A program made the position numbers and the translations under genes. Below the pieces are notes generated by a model. The model made no database searches. It had not been told where the DNA came from and saw only the letters and a program-made list of their open reading frames with translations. From Kineococcus endophyticus (GTDB lineage: Bacteria > Actinomycetota > Actinomycetes > Actinomycetales > Kineococcaceae), in the NCBI RefSeq assembly GCF_040796495.1, contig NZ_JBFNQN010000016.1, positions 1-64,000 on the forward strand: a stretch of DNA of 64,000 nt, in the 5' to 3' direction. Shown piece by piece: positions 47,645 through 56,059 of the stretch; position 1 is the stretch's first letter; each line of letters begins with the position of its first letter.

Positions 47645-48324
47645 GTGGACCCCGTCGCAACCGTCCGCGCCCGAGGCCTGCTGCCGGGGTTCCCCAACTC
47701 GGCGGACCTGGGCGGCCTCCCCCTCCCCGGCGGCCTTCGGACGCGGTACCGCAGCCTCCTCCGCGCCGACACGCCGGCTCGCCTCCTCCCCGCTGACCGC
47801 GCGGCCGTCACGTCGTTCGGCCTCACCGCCGTCGTCGACCTGCGGTCCGAGCACGAAGTCCTGACCCACCCGCACCCGCTGGCGGCCGCGGCCGGGTACC
47901 AGTCACTCCCGCTGATCGACCCCGTCGCCGAGTCCCGCGTGGACGTCACGAGGTTCGCGGGTCTGGGCGCGGTCTACGCCAGCAGCCTGCAGCGCAACGC
48001 AACGCGAAGAACATCTCAGCGATCTTCCGCGCCCTGGCCTCGACTCCGGCAGGCACGGTCCTGGTCTCGTGCCGTGCGGGACGGGACCGGACCGGCATGG
48101 TGGTCGCGCTCCTGCTCGACCTGGCCGGAGTGTCCCGGGACCTCATCGTCGAGGACTACGTGCAGGTGCCGGCCAGGTCGGAACACCGGGTTCCGGACGG
48201 AGTCCACATCCGGCAGATGCTCGAGCACGTCACCACGGAGCACGGGTCGACGCGCGGGTACCTGCGGTGGTTGGGCCTGGCGGAGGAGGACGTGACCACG
48301 CTCCAGGCTCGACTGCAGCCGTGA
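47645..48324 (+). pseudogene. Tyrosine/serine phosphatase, frameshifted by a 5-bp duplication
   Basis: A 224-codon DSP-like tyrosine phosphatase (PTP/Siw14 type) split between two frames. The first half (GTG 47645, MDPVATVRARGLLPGFPNSADLGGL ... VVDLRSEHEV) runs into another frame at 48003; reading continues in the +1 phase as AKNISAIFRALAST then the active-site loop VSCRAGRDRTGM, with the Cys and Arg of CX5R, and LLLDLAGVSRDLIVEDYVQ. The break lies at a tandem repeat GCAAC-GCAAC (47994-48003); removing one copy restores a single frame. Either a natural inactivation or a sequencing error. Confidence 0.8.
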
Positions 48325-48330
48325 GGACGG

Positions 48331-48726
48331 TCACGCGAACCGGTGCATGAACAGGCGTTCCGGTCGCCCGGCCGAGCCGCGCTCCTCGACCCGCTCGGTC
48401 GCCGTCCAACCCAACCGCTCGTAGAGGGCGACCGCCCGCGCGTTGTCGGCGATGACCCACAGCTCACACCGCTCGAATGCCTCCGTCCGCGCGCGGGTTA
48501 GTACGCTCTCCAACAACGCCCGCCCCACCCCGGCCCCCCACGCCGTGGGATCGGTGGCCAGGTAGCGGACCTCGAGAACAGGCCCCTGCGGGACCAGCAC
48601 GCAGAAACCCTCGACCGTCGGTCCGCGCCGGGCCACGAGCAACGACGCACCCGCCTCGCCCAGCGACTGCTGAACGCCGACGAGCTTCTCCGCGAGCGCC
48701 GGGACCGCGGGCAGGTGGTCCCGCAC
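48331..48726 (-). CDS. GNAT acetyltransferase, possibly N-terminally truncated
   Basis: 131 aa from GTG 48726. Motif A: YLATDPTAWGAGVGRALLESVL; motif B: CELWVIADNARAVALYERLGWTATERV. Upstream codons in the same frame (RRRPLVVEPGVGLAAQREAAGVWARAVAVRD) look like the missing first strand and helix of a GNAT fold, but no ATG, GTG or TTG begins them before an in-frame stop. The start is therefore lost or displaced. It may be a degraded gene, or a start codon may have been altered by an error in the sequence. Confidence 0.65.
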   Translation of the reverse strand: MRDHLPAVPALAEKLVGVQQSLGEAGASLLVARRGPTVEGFCVLVPQGPVLEVRYLATDPTAWGAGVGRALLESVLTRARTEAFERCELWVIADNARAVALYERLGWTATERVEERGSAGRPERLFMHRFA

Positions 48727-48903
48727 AGCGACAGCGCGCGCCCAGACACCGGCGGCTTCGCGCTGGGCGGCGAGGCCGACACCGGGCTCGACGACGAGGG
48801 GACGTCTGCGTGGGGCACCCTCCCAGCATGCCGGTTGCCGTCGGCAGCGACGTCGCCGGAACTCCGTTGATCAACTGTGCGCTGGGTAGGTAGAGAGGAC
48901 GGC

Positions 48904-49504
48904 ATGTCCCGTCTGCTCGTCATCGCTGGACCACCCGGAGCCGCCAAGACGACCGTCAGCACCCTGGTGTCCGCACGTCTGTCACCGAGCGTCCTGCTGC
49001 GCGGCGACGCCTTCTTCCGCTTCTTGGACCAAGGCGCCCGGGAGCCGTGGCGTCCCGAGGCGCAGGATCAGAACCGCACGGTGGTCCGGGCCTCCTGGGC
49101 GGCGGCCGGGCGGTTCGTCGAGGGTGGGTACGAGGCGGTCTTCGACGGAGTCCTGGGGCCATGGTTCCTCCCGACCTTCCTCGAGGCGACCGGGCTGGAG
49201 GCGGTGCACTACGCGGTGCTCCTGCCCAGTGCGGACCGTTGCGTGCGGAACGTGGCCGCGCAGGAGGGCCCACGACCGCGACGAACCCGGAACCCGGTTC
49301 ATGCACGGACAGTTCGTGCGATCGCGTCTCGACGACCGCCACCTCATCGACCCAGCGGGCTCGCCGGAGGAGGCGGCCGTGACGGTCCTGGGGCGCCTCC
49401 TCCGTGGCGACCTCGTCCGCGCGGTGGAACCCGCCCCACCCGAGGGCCCGGTGACCACTCGGCCCGCCTCCGCGACGACGCCGCCCCTGACCCCGGAGCA
49501 CTGA
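48904..49504 (+). pseudogene. P-loop kinase, frameshifted by one extra C
   Basis: A small AAA-type P-loop kinase: LLVIAGPPGAAKTTVSTLVSARL (Walker A GPPGAAKT) from ATG 48904, GDAFFRFLDQG, then VFDGVLGPWFLP. At 49269-49271 the run CCC shifts the frame; deleting one C gives VAAQEGHDRDEPGTRFMHGQFVRSRLDDRHLID and ends at TGA 49504. Without this correction the frame runs into the next gene, making a false 593-aa fusion. About 200 residues when corrected. Likely a metabolite or gluconate-like kinase. Confidence 0.8.
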
Positions 49505-49536
49505 CGTCACCTCGACTGGTCGGGCAGGATCGCAGC

Positions 49537-50658
49537 ATGCTGTCCTCCACGGACCTGCCCGGACGCACCGTCCACGTCGTGGCCCTGCGACGCGTGGACC
49601 CGCGGTGGCCGGATCCCGTCGATCGAGCGCGAGCGGTCGTCACGACCTTGGACGTCCTGCGGCCGGTCACCGGCAGTCTGGTGTTGGACATGGCCTCCGA
49701 CCGCTGGAGCGAACGGGACGGCACGCTGCTGCCCATCGACCTGCACGACCAGCAGCGGTGGGCCGAGCAGGACCTGCGCGAACTACCGGCCCCCACACGG
49801 ACGGGCCGGTGGCCCGGGGCGGTGTGGGTGGACGCCCGCGACGACGAGCTCTGGGCGGCGGCTCGCACCTACGCGACGGCCAGCCTCGGCACCCGGGTTC
49901 TCGACGACGACGAGCGGCCGCTCGCGGAGTTCGACGACGGCGGGACCGTCATCACCGCCGCCCTCACCGCCGCAGAGGTCCTGACGTTGCGGCGGACCCG
50001 TCCGGAACTCCTGGTCGCACCCGCGGACCAGCGTCGCCGTCAGGAACTCCGAGCGGTCCTGGCCGCGGAGGGGAACCGCAGGGACCGGGGTCGACCGGGC
50101 TGGTTCGACGACCTCGACGCCTACCTCGCCCACCGCCGACGAGACCGGCTCAACCGGTGGGAGCCGGCGCCTCCGGAACCCCATGCGGCAGATGCGTTCA
50201 CCGTCGACCTCACCGTCGCGACACAGGTGCACGACGGTCGCGAACCGGCCCGCGTCGTCGGGCACCTCGGCAGTGGGCGCACCGCTCGCCCCCGCACCAC
50301 CGACCACCTGGAGCGGATCCGCGAGGGCGTCTTCGCCATCGACCTGAGCGCGATCGCGGCCGGCGCGTTCCCCGACGGCGGGCACCGCGTCGAGTGCCGA
50401 GTGCTGTCCCCGTCTCGTCGCGTGACCGGCCGGGCCGCCTCGCTGCTCGTCGACCGCACGGAGGGCGATCTGGTCGACCCCGGCGGACGCCCGCCGTTGC
50501 GCGACGGGTGGGGGATGTTCGTCCCGTGGGACGGCTGGTCGGTCTACGTCGAACGCGCGGCGGAGGAGGAACTCACGTTCTCCACCCCGGTCAGCTGGGC
50601 CGGCGAGTCCGTGGCCGACGGCACCGTGACCATCACCCTGCGACTGACGCGCAGGTAG
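49537..50658 (+). CDS. Hypothetical 373-aa protein
   Basis: Starts at ATG 49537 (GGCAGGA upstream). No signal peptide or membrane helix; composition is Arg/Asp-rich. The N-terminal half begins LPGRTVHVVALRRVDPRWPDPVDRARAVVTTLD; a middle segment (VDARDDELWAAARTYATASLG) may be helical; the C-terminal part with AIDLSAIAAGAFPDGGHRVECRVLSPSRRV and FVPWDGWSVYVERAAEEELTF is beta-rich and ends with TVTITLRLTRR. I do not recognise the family. It follows the broken kinase gene. Codon use matches the other genes, so it is probably expressed. Confidence 0.65.
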   Translation: MLSSTDLPGRTVHVVALRRVDPRWPDPVDRARAVVTTLDVLRPVTGSLVLDMASDRWSERDGTLLPIDLHDQQRWAEQDLRELPAPTRTGRWPGAVWVDARDDELWAAARTYATASLGTRVLDDDERPLAEFDDGGTVITAALTAAEVLTLRRTRPELLVAPADQRRRQELRAVLAAEGNRRDRGRPGWFDDLDAYLAHRRRDRLNRWEPAPPEPHAADAFTVDLTVATQVHDGREPARVVGHLGSGRTARPRTTDHLERIREGVFAIDLSAIAAGAFPDGGHRVECRVLSPSRRVTGRAASLLVDRTEGDLVDPGGRPPLRDGWGMFVPWDGWSVYVERAAEEELTFSTPVSWAGESVADGTVTITLRLTRR

Positions 50659-50667
50659 TTCCAGACC

Positions 50668-51381
50668 TCAGCCGAGCGACCGCGTCGCCCACCTCGCCTG
50701 GTCCGCCTCCAGCAACGCGGGATCGCGCGGCGGCGCGACCTCGTCGAGGACGTCCAGCCGCCGGATCGCCTCGATGCGGAAACCCCGGATCCCCTGGCGC
50801 AGGCGGCACCAGCCGACGAGCAACCAGGCGTCGCCGCCGCGCAGGAGACCCGTGCACTCGACGTCGCGCACCGTCTCCACGGGAGAGGCGCTGCCGCCCT
50901 CCTCGCCTCCGGCGTAGGCGATCCGGACGACGCGGCGGGCGGCGATGACATCGGACAGCAGCGCCAGCGGGACGTCGGGGTCCGCCGCGGCGGAGGTGTC
51001 GATGACCCGTACCGAGCCGAGGACCTGCTGGACGGACGCGCGGTGCTCGTCCGGCAGGACGGCCTCGATCTTGGCGCGGGCCCGGCGGGCGGCGCTCTGG
51101 TACGGCGAGGAGTCGAGCAGGCCCAGACCGGCGAGCACCGCCAGGGACTCGGCCGCGGTGAGGTTCAGGGGCGGCAGCGAGTACTCCCGCAGGATCGAGT
51201 ACCCGCCCGCGGCCCCGTGGTCGGCGTAGAGGGGGACCCAGGCCACCTGGAGGGAGGCGACGTCACGTTCGACGGTCCGCGTCGAGACCCCGAACTCCCG
51301 GGCGAGCCGCGCCACGGACACCGGACGCCGCGCTCCCCGCAGCAGGTCCACGAGCGCGTACTGCCGTTCGGCGCGTTTCAC
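50668..51381 (-). CDS. WYL-domain transcriptional regulator (YafY/PafC-like)
   Basis: 237 aa from GTG 51381. N-terminal winged HTH: RQYALVDLLRGARRPVSVARLAREFGVSTRTVERDVASLQVAWVPL; then the WYL-like domain with VRIAYAGGEEG and ECTGLLRGGDAWLLVGWCRLRQGIRGFRIEAIRRL. The middle linker contains the GGYSILREYSLPPLNLTAAESLAVLAGL motif typical of these regulators. It may bind a ligand or nucleic acid via WYL. It is upstream of two SnoaL-like proteins on the same strand. Confidence 0.82.
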   Translation of the reverse strand: MKRAERQYALVDLLRGARRPVSVARLAREFGVSTRTVERDVASLQVAWVPLYADHGAAGGYSILREYSLPPLNLTAAESLAVLAGLGLLDSSPYQSAARRARAKIEAVLPDEHRASVQQVLGSVRVIDTSAAADPDVPLALLSDVIAARRVVRIAYAGGEEGGSASPVETVRDVECTGLLRGGDAWLLVGWCRLRQGIRGFRIEAIRRLDVLDEVAPPRDPALLEADQARWATRSLG

Positions 51382-51413
51382 CCGCCCAGCCTGCCAGGGC
51401 CCCCCGTCGCACC

Positions 51414-51833
51414 TCAGCTCCGCATGCTGCGCTGCCCGCCGACGGACCAGACCCGGCGGACGCGCCCGTCCGCGGCGAAGTCGAACACGTCCACTCCACC
51501 CACGAGCAGGTCACCGGCCTGCATGTCCCACAGCAGCCGGCCGTGGTCGCCGTCGATCGCGTCGGCGACGGACGTGAAGACGACGCCGGGGTGCTGTCCG
51601 TGCCACCACTGCAGGTAGCGGGCGAAGTCCTCGGCGGAACGGATGTCGTCGGCGGGGGTGGACCCGTCGGGTTCGGTCACGGCGAAGTGGATGCGGAAGT
51701 CGTCGGCGCAGAGGCTGAGCGCGAGGTCGCGGTCGCCGTTCCACATCGTGAGCCACTGGTCGAGGGCCTGCCGGGCCGTGAGGTCGGTCGTGGTGTTCCC
51801 GGTGTTCCCGGTGTTCCCGTTGTTCAAGGTCAT
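51414..51833 (-). CDS. SnoaL/NTF2-like protein 1
   Basis: 139 aa from ATG 51833. After a repetitive head NNGNTGNTGNT (from a 9-bp DNA repeat, three copies) comes an NTF2-like fold: ARQALDQWLTMWNGDRDLALSLCADDFRIHFA, SAEDFARYLQWWHGQHPGVVFTSVADAI, and VGGVDVFDFAADGRVRRVWSVGGQ. Family members are cyclases, isomerases or stress-related proteins; function here unknown. Lies 32 bp before the WYL gene and 50 bp after a second SnoaL-like gene. Confidence 0.75.
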   Translation of the reverse strand: MTLNNGNTGNTGNTTTDLTARQALDQWLTMWNGDRDLALSLCADDFRIHFAVTEPDGSTPADDIRSAEDFARYLQWWHGQHPGVVFTSVADAIDGDHGRLLWDMQAGDLLVGGVDVFDFAADGRVRRVWSVGGQRSMRS

Positions 51834-51883
51834 GCCAGCAGTCTTCGCGCCGTCCCCGACAACGGTGTGTCGGAGTTCGCGGA

Positions 51884-52279
51884 TCAGTCCGCGAGGGCGT
51901 CCCGCAGCACGGGGAACAGGTCGCCCCAGCACTCGACGATCCGCCCGTCCCGGAACCGGTAGACGACGAGTTCCTGCACGTCGACCGCCCGTCCCGTGGC
52001 GGGGATCCCGGCGAACGTCCCGCGGTGCGTCCCGCGGCCCCGCAACCGGACCGCGACGGCGTCCCCGTCGACGAGGACCTGCTGCGGTTCCCAGCGGTAG
52101 TCGGGGAACCCGGTGGTGATGGCCGCGACGCCCTCGACGTAGGCGGCGAGACCGTCGACGGGGCCGGAGCCCGTCACGTCGGCGGCGACGAACTCGCCGA
52201 GCTCGCCGTGGCGGCGGTCGTTGCAGCACGCGAGGTACCGCTCGTAGACGTCGAGGAGATCAGCGCGCGAAGGACCCAC
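51884..52279 (-). CDS. SnoaL-like ester cyclase/polyketide cyclase fold protein 2
   Basis: 131 aa from GTG 52279. SnoaL opening ADLLDVYERYLACCNDRRHGELGEFVAADVTGSGPVDGLAAYVEGVAAITTGFPDYRWEPQQVLVDGDAVAVRLRGRGTHRGTFAGIPATGRAVDVQELVVYRFRDGRIVECWGD. The pattern GRAVDVQELVVYRFRDGRIVE and GTHRGTFAGIPATGR is characteristic of SnoaL-like ester cyclases. It resembles protein 1 only in fold. Substrate unknown; likely cytoplasmic. Confidence 0.82.
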   Translation of the reverse strand: MGPSRADLLDVYERYLACCNDRRHGELGEFVAADVTGSGPVDGLAAYVEGVAAITTGFPDYRWEPQQVLVDGDAVAVRLRGRGTHRGTFAGIPATGRAVDVQELVVYRFRDGRIVECWGDLFPVLRDALAD

Positions 52280-52363
52280 CGGGGCATGGTCACACGGGGC
52301 CCGGGTGGGGGCGCGGGGAGAACTCGCTTGCGCCGCGGCGGCGTCCGGCACTGGGATGTCCCC

Positions 52364-52894
52364 GTGATCGTCCGACCCGAGGAACCCCGTGACCACGCCG
52401 CCGTGGCCGCCGTGCACCGCGCCGCGTTCGGGCCGGAGGGCGGGACGGTCGCGGCCGTCGTCGAGGGGTTGCGGCCGGGGCGGCCGGAGTCGCTCGTCGC
52501 GGAGGTCGACGGGGCCGTCGTCGGGCACGTGATGACCGGCCGGAACCTGCTCGACGCCCCGCCGCGGCTCGTCGACGTGGGAGTGCTGTCGCCGCTGGGT
52601 GTCCTGCCGGAGTTCCAGCGCCGGGGCGTCGGGACGGCCCTCGTCGCCGCGGCGCGGGAGGCAGCCGCCAGGCGCGGCTGGCCGGCGTTGTTCCTCGAGG
52701 GAGACCCCGCCTACTACGCGGGCAGGGGTTTCCGCGCAGCCGGCGAGCTGGGGTTCCGCCGTCCCTCGCTGCGCATCCCGCCCGCGGCCTTCCAGGTCGT
52801 CCTGCTGGACGACTGGGAGGGCTGGATGACGGGGACCCTCGTCTACGACCGGGTGTTCTGGGACCTCGACGCGGTCGGCCTGCGCCAGGGGTGA
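52364..52894 (+). CDS. GNAT acetyltransferase (YhbS-like)
   Basis: 176 aa from GTG 52364. N-terminal RPEEPRDHAAVAAVHRAAFG; motif A LGVLPEFQRRGVGTALVAAAREAAARRG; PALFLEGDPAYYAGRGFRAAGELGFRRPSLRIPPAAFQVVLLDDWEGWMTGTLVY is the YhbS-type C-terminal part. It converges with the GGDEF gene, ends two bp apart. One of seven GNAT genes in the window. Substrate unknown. Confidence 0.85.
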   Translation: MIVRPEEPRDHAAVAAVHRAAFGPEGGTVAAVVEGLRPGRPESLVAEVDGAVVGHVMTGRNLLDAPPRLVDVGVLSPLGVLPEFQRRGVGTALVAAAREAAARRGWPALFLEGDPAYYAGRGFRAAGELGFRRPSLRIPPAAFQVVLLDDWEGWMTGTLVYDRVFWDLDAVGLRQG

Positions 52895-52896
52895 CG

Positions 52897-54000
52897 TCAG
52901 GCGCTGCGGGTCGTGCGCCGCTTCTCCGCGTACATCGCCTCATCCGCCTCGGACAGCAGCTCGTCGGGGTCGCAGGGGTGCGAGGCGACCGCGACACCGG
53001 TGCTGGCCCCGACGGACACGACCGTGCCGTCGCCGAGGACGACGTCCTGCTCGAGGTCTCGTCGCAACCCGGCGGCCACCGCGGTCGCCTGCGAAGCGTC
53101 GGTCAGCCCGGTGAGGACGATGACGAACTCGTCGCCGCCGGTGCGGGCGACGACGTCGCCCGCCCGCCGTCCGCGGGACAACCGCGACGCGACGACCGTC
53201 AGGAGTTCGTCGCCCGCGCCGTGGCCGTGGGTGTCGTTGACCGCCTTGAAACCGTCGAGGTCGAGGTAGAGGACGGCCGTCATCGCGGCCGGGGTGGCGG
53301 CGGCCGCCGCCCGGGCGAGGGGTTCTTCCAGGCCGCGGCGGCCGAGCAGTCCCGTGAGCGTGTCGTGGGCGGCCGCGCGCTCCAGCACCTCGACGTGCTC
53401 ACGTCGTTCTGCTTCGAGCGCGTCCGCGGTCGCCTGCGCGCGCCGGGAGAACTCCACGACGTTGTTGAGGACGGGGAAGAAGAAGCAGAGCAGGGCGGTC
53501 CCGATGAGCAGACCCGGCAGTACTCCCACGATGCCGCCGACCCAGCCGAGCGCCTGCACCCCGAAGGCGAGGCCGGAGCAGCCCACGATGCACGCAATGG
53601 TCTCCAGCAACCGCCGGGTCGTCGGCACCGTGAGGACCCCGTAGACGCCGGCCGTGGCGCAAGCCCCGGGGACGACGACGCCGAGGCCGAGGGAGGTGAG
53701 GACCGTCCCGATGAGGACGCAGGAGACGACCAGCGGCCACGGCCCCCACGAGGTCGCACCCCGGTTGTCGGTGTGGACGCGCATCCGCGGCGCGCCCTGG
53801 ACGCCGAGCAGGAAACCGCCGACCACGGCGGGGACGAGGTGGACGTCGAGGCCGGCCCACCGGGCGAACAGGCCCAGCGCGGCGATGACGAGGGCGACGC
53901 CCGGAGGCCAGGCCAGGTCGGCCACCCACCCCGCGGCCCGCGGTGCAGCCACCGGACCCTCCCCGTCCGTCCACCCCGACGGCGGACCCTCGACCATCAT
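52897..54000 (-). CDS. Membrane diguanylate cyclase (GGDEF)
   Basis: 367 aa from ATG 54000; a second ATG follows at once. About six hydrophobic helices in residues 25-185 (LAWPPGVALVIAALGLFARWAG, WPLVVSCVLIGTVLTSLGLGVVVPG, LPGLLIGTALLCFFFPVLN), then a coiled-coil-like helix (SRRAQATADALEAERREHVEVLE) and a GGDEF domain DTLTGLLGRRGLEEPL ... RTGGDEFVIVLTGL with the intact GGDEF motif and DLDGFKAVND. It should make cyclic di-GMP. No PAS or EAL domain. A second GGDEF protein lies directly upstream on the same strand. Confidence 0.88.
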   Translation of the reverse strand: MMVEGPPSGWTDGEGPVAAPRAAGWVADLAWPPGVALVIAALGLFARWAGLDVHLVPAVVGGFLLGVQGAPRMRVHTDNRGATSWGPWPLVVSCVLIGTVLTSLGLGVVVPGACATAGVYGVLTVPTTRRLLETIACIVGCSGLAFGVQALGWVGGIVGVLPGLLIGTALLCFFFPVLNNVVEFSRRAQATADALEAERREHVEVLERAAAHDTLTGLLGRRGLEEPLARAAAAATPAAMTAVLYLDLDGFKAVNDTHGHGAGDELLTVVASRLSRGRRAGDVVARTGGDEFVIVLTGLTDASQATAVAAGLRRDLEQDVVLGDGTVVSVGASTGVAVASHPCDPDELLSEADEAMYAEKRRTTRSA

Positions 54001-54047
54001 CGGGGCAACGCGTGCAGCTGTGCAGGCGAACGCTCGGGCACGTCGGA

Positions 54048-55103
54048 TCAGGCCGCCGACAACCGGCCGCGGCCGGCCCGCTTCGCGACGTAGAGGGCGG
54101 CGTCCGCGCTGGCGTAGAGGTCTTCGGCGCGCGTGGCGGTCGGCGACAACGTCGCGAGACCGGCGCTGATGGACAGCGGGACGAGGGCACCGTCCGGCAG
54201 CTGCAGCGGGGTGGTCCGCACCGCGTCGACGAACTGCTGGGCGCGGCGGGCCGCGGTGTCGCGCGGGCAGTCGAGCATGAGGACGGCCAGCTCGTCCCCG
54301 CCCATGCGCGCCACGAGGTCCGCCTCGCGGCAACGCCCGGTCAGCAGGGAGGCGACGTGGGTCAGGGCGGCGTCACCGCCGAGGTGCCCGTAGGTGTCGT
54401 TGATGGTCTTGAACCGGTCGAGGTCGATGAGCACGAGGGAGGCCTCGGCGACCCGGTGCTCCACGGCCCGCGCGGTCGCCGTGTCCAGCACCCGCCGGGT
54501 CCACAGACCCGTCAGCGGGTCGATGCTCGCCTGCTGCCGCAACCGTTCCACGAGGCGCTCCTGCACGGCCTGGGCCCGGGTGAGCACGCCGCTGATGAGC
54601 AGGAACAGGACCGTCATGTAGGCGAAGTCGGTGACGGCCTGCTGCGGTTCCAGCAGCGTCCACACGACGACGGCCTCCCCCGCCGTCGTCGCGGCCGTCA
54701 CCAGCGCGACGCCGCCGACGCGCAACTGGGCGGCGGCCCACACCACCGGCACGATGAAGAACACCTGGCCGGTGAGGGTCGCGTCCCGAGTGACGAGGTC
54801 CAACCAGACCACGGTGAGGACCCCCACCAGGGGCGCCAGGACGATCAGCGGGCCCACGCGGTCGGGCGGTCTGCGCAGCAGCACGACGGACAGCGCGGCC
54901 AGGACGCCGGCGCCGCACAGCTCCGGCACCGGGACCCCGCGGGCGTTCACCGCACCCGTGGCGACGTTGGTCAGGATCGTCACCATGAGGGCCACGACGG
55001 CCCAGGTGCGGGCGGACCGCGGGTTGCGGGCGCTGAAGGAGTCGAGCAGGCGACGTCGACGGGCCACGCGGCTCTCGCCGTCGGCCCGTCGGGTTCCCTC
55101 CAC
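54048..55103 (-). CDS. Membrane GGDEF-domain protein with GGDEL motif
   Basis: 351 aa from GTG 55103. Six hydrophobic helices (RTWAVVALMVTILTNVATG, ELCGAGVLAALSVVLLRR, GPLIVLAPLVGVLTVVWLDLV and others) then a GGDEF domain: DPLTGLWTRRVLDTATA, LIDLDRFKTINDTYGHLGGDAALTHVA and MGGDELAVLML. The catalytic motif reads GGDEL, with Leu for Phe; this replacement can reduce but need not abolish activity. It lies 48 bp upstream of the other GGDEF gene and may be a partner or a regulatory paralogue. Confidence 0.82.
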   Translation of the reverse strand: MEGTRRADGESRVARRRRLLDSFSARNPRSARTWAVVALMVTILTNVATGAVNARGVPVPELCGAGVLAALSVVLLRRPPDRVGPLIVLAPLVGVLTVVWLDLVTRDATLTGQVFFIVPVVWAAAQLRVGGVALVTAATTAGEAVVVWTLLEPQQAVTDFAYMTVLFLLISGVLTRAQAVQERLVERLRQQASIDPLTGLWTRRVLDTATARAVEHRVAEASLVLIDLDRFKTINDTYGHLGGDAALTHVASLLTGRCREADLVARMGGDELAVLMLDCPRDTAARRAQQFVDAVRTTPLQLPDGALVPLSISAGLATLSPTATRAEDLYASADAALYVAKRAGRGRLSAA

Positions 55104-55132
55104 ACCTCCTCATCGGCACCTCCGGCGCGGGC

Positions 55133-56041
55133 TCAACCGCTGGACGCCACACGAACCCGCTCGGAGCAACGGTGGGAGTGCTGCAACAACGCGACCGCGG
55201 CACCGCTGACGACGAGCCCGAGCAGCGTGAGGGCCGGCGGCGTCCGGCCCAGGGTCGGGACGGCCCACAGGGTCGTCACCGCCGGCGTCAGGTAGAGGAG
55301 CGTGCTGGCCCGGTCCGCGCCGTCGCGCGCGGTGACGACGTAGTAGAGGGCGTAGCTGCTGATCCCGGCGACCACACCCCACCCGACGGCGACCCAGAAC
55401 CCGGGCGCCACCGGCGGCACCAGGTGGCCGGCGGGAGCCGCGGACCCCACCGCGAAGCCCGCGGTGACGAGCGCCTGCACGGCCAGGCCGGGCATGAGGG
55501 GGACGCTGCTGCCCGGGGGCCGGGACCACCGCTCCTGCAGCAGCGTCCCGGCGGTCAGGGCGAGCATCGCGCCGAACGGAAGGGCCATCGCGACGAGCGC
55601 GGTGCCGGACCCGAGGTCGGCCACGGCCGTCAGCGCGACGCCCGCCGTGCCCAGCAAGAGACCGCCGGCCTGGGTCCTCGTCAGCCGCCGTCCGGCCGCG
55701 AGCGCCGCGGCGACGAGGACGAGCGCCGGCTGCAGGGAGGCCACGAGTGCGGACGTGCCGGCGGGGACGCCCGCGGCGGCCGCGTGCACGACGCCGGTGA
55801 GGTACAGCGCCTGGCACAGCACCCCCACGACGGCCTGCCGCACCCAGTCGCGGCGGTCCAGCAGCCGGCAGGCCACGGGCAGCCACGGGGCGAGGACGAC
55901 GGCGGTCACCAGGCAGCGCCAGGCCAGGAGCGTGCCGGGGGCCGCGTGCGCGGCGCCGAGCTCGGCGCTGAGGAACCCCGAGCTCCAGACGACGACCAGG
56001 GCGGCTCCGCGGAGGACCCCGGAGTGCGAGGAGGTGGACAC
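55133..56041 (-). CDS. EamA-family transporter
   Basis: 302 aa from GTG 56041. Ten hydrophobic helices in two EamA repeats: LRGAALVVVWSSGFLSAELGA opens the first; ALVAMALPFGAMLALTAGTLLQERWS opens the second; LLYLTPAVTTLWAVPTLGRTPPALTLLGLVVSGAAVALLQH closes it. C-terminus ends in basic and Ser-rich residues. Divergent from a TetR gene. Probably exports a small metabolite or drug; the TetR protein likely represses it. Confidence 0.85.
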   Translation of the reverse strand: MSTSSHSGVLRGAALVVVWSSGFLSAELGAAHAAPGTLLAWRCLVTAVVLAPWLPVACRLLDRRDWVRQAVVGVLCQALYLTGVVHAAAAGVPAGTSALVASLQPALVLVAAALAAGRRLTRTQAGGLLLGTAGVALTAVADLGSGTALVAMALPFGAMLALTAGTLLQERWSRPPGSSVPLMPGLAVQALVTAGFAVGSAAPAGHLVPPVAPGFWVAVGWGVVAGISSYALYYVVTARDGADRASTLLYLTPAVTTLWAVPTLGRTPPALTLLGLVVSGAAVALLQHSHRCSERVRVASSG

Positions 56042-56059
56042 GGCGGGCAGGTAACCACA

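Noticed and set aside
48877-50658. A single 593-aa protein fusing a P-loop kinase with an unknown C-terminal half
   Set aside because: The kinase half continues in another frame after a CCC run (49269-49271), and the second half has its own ATG at 49537, so the fusion is a frameshift artefact.
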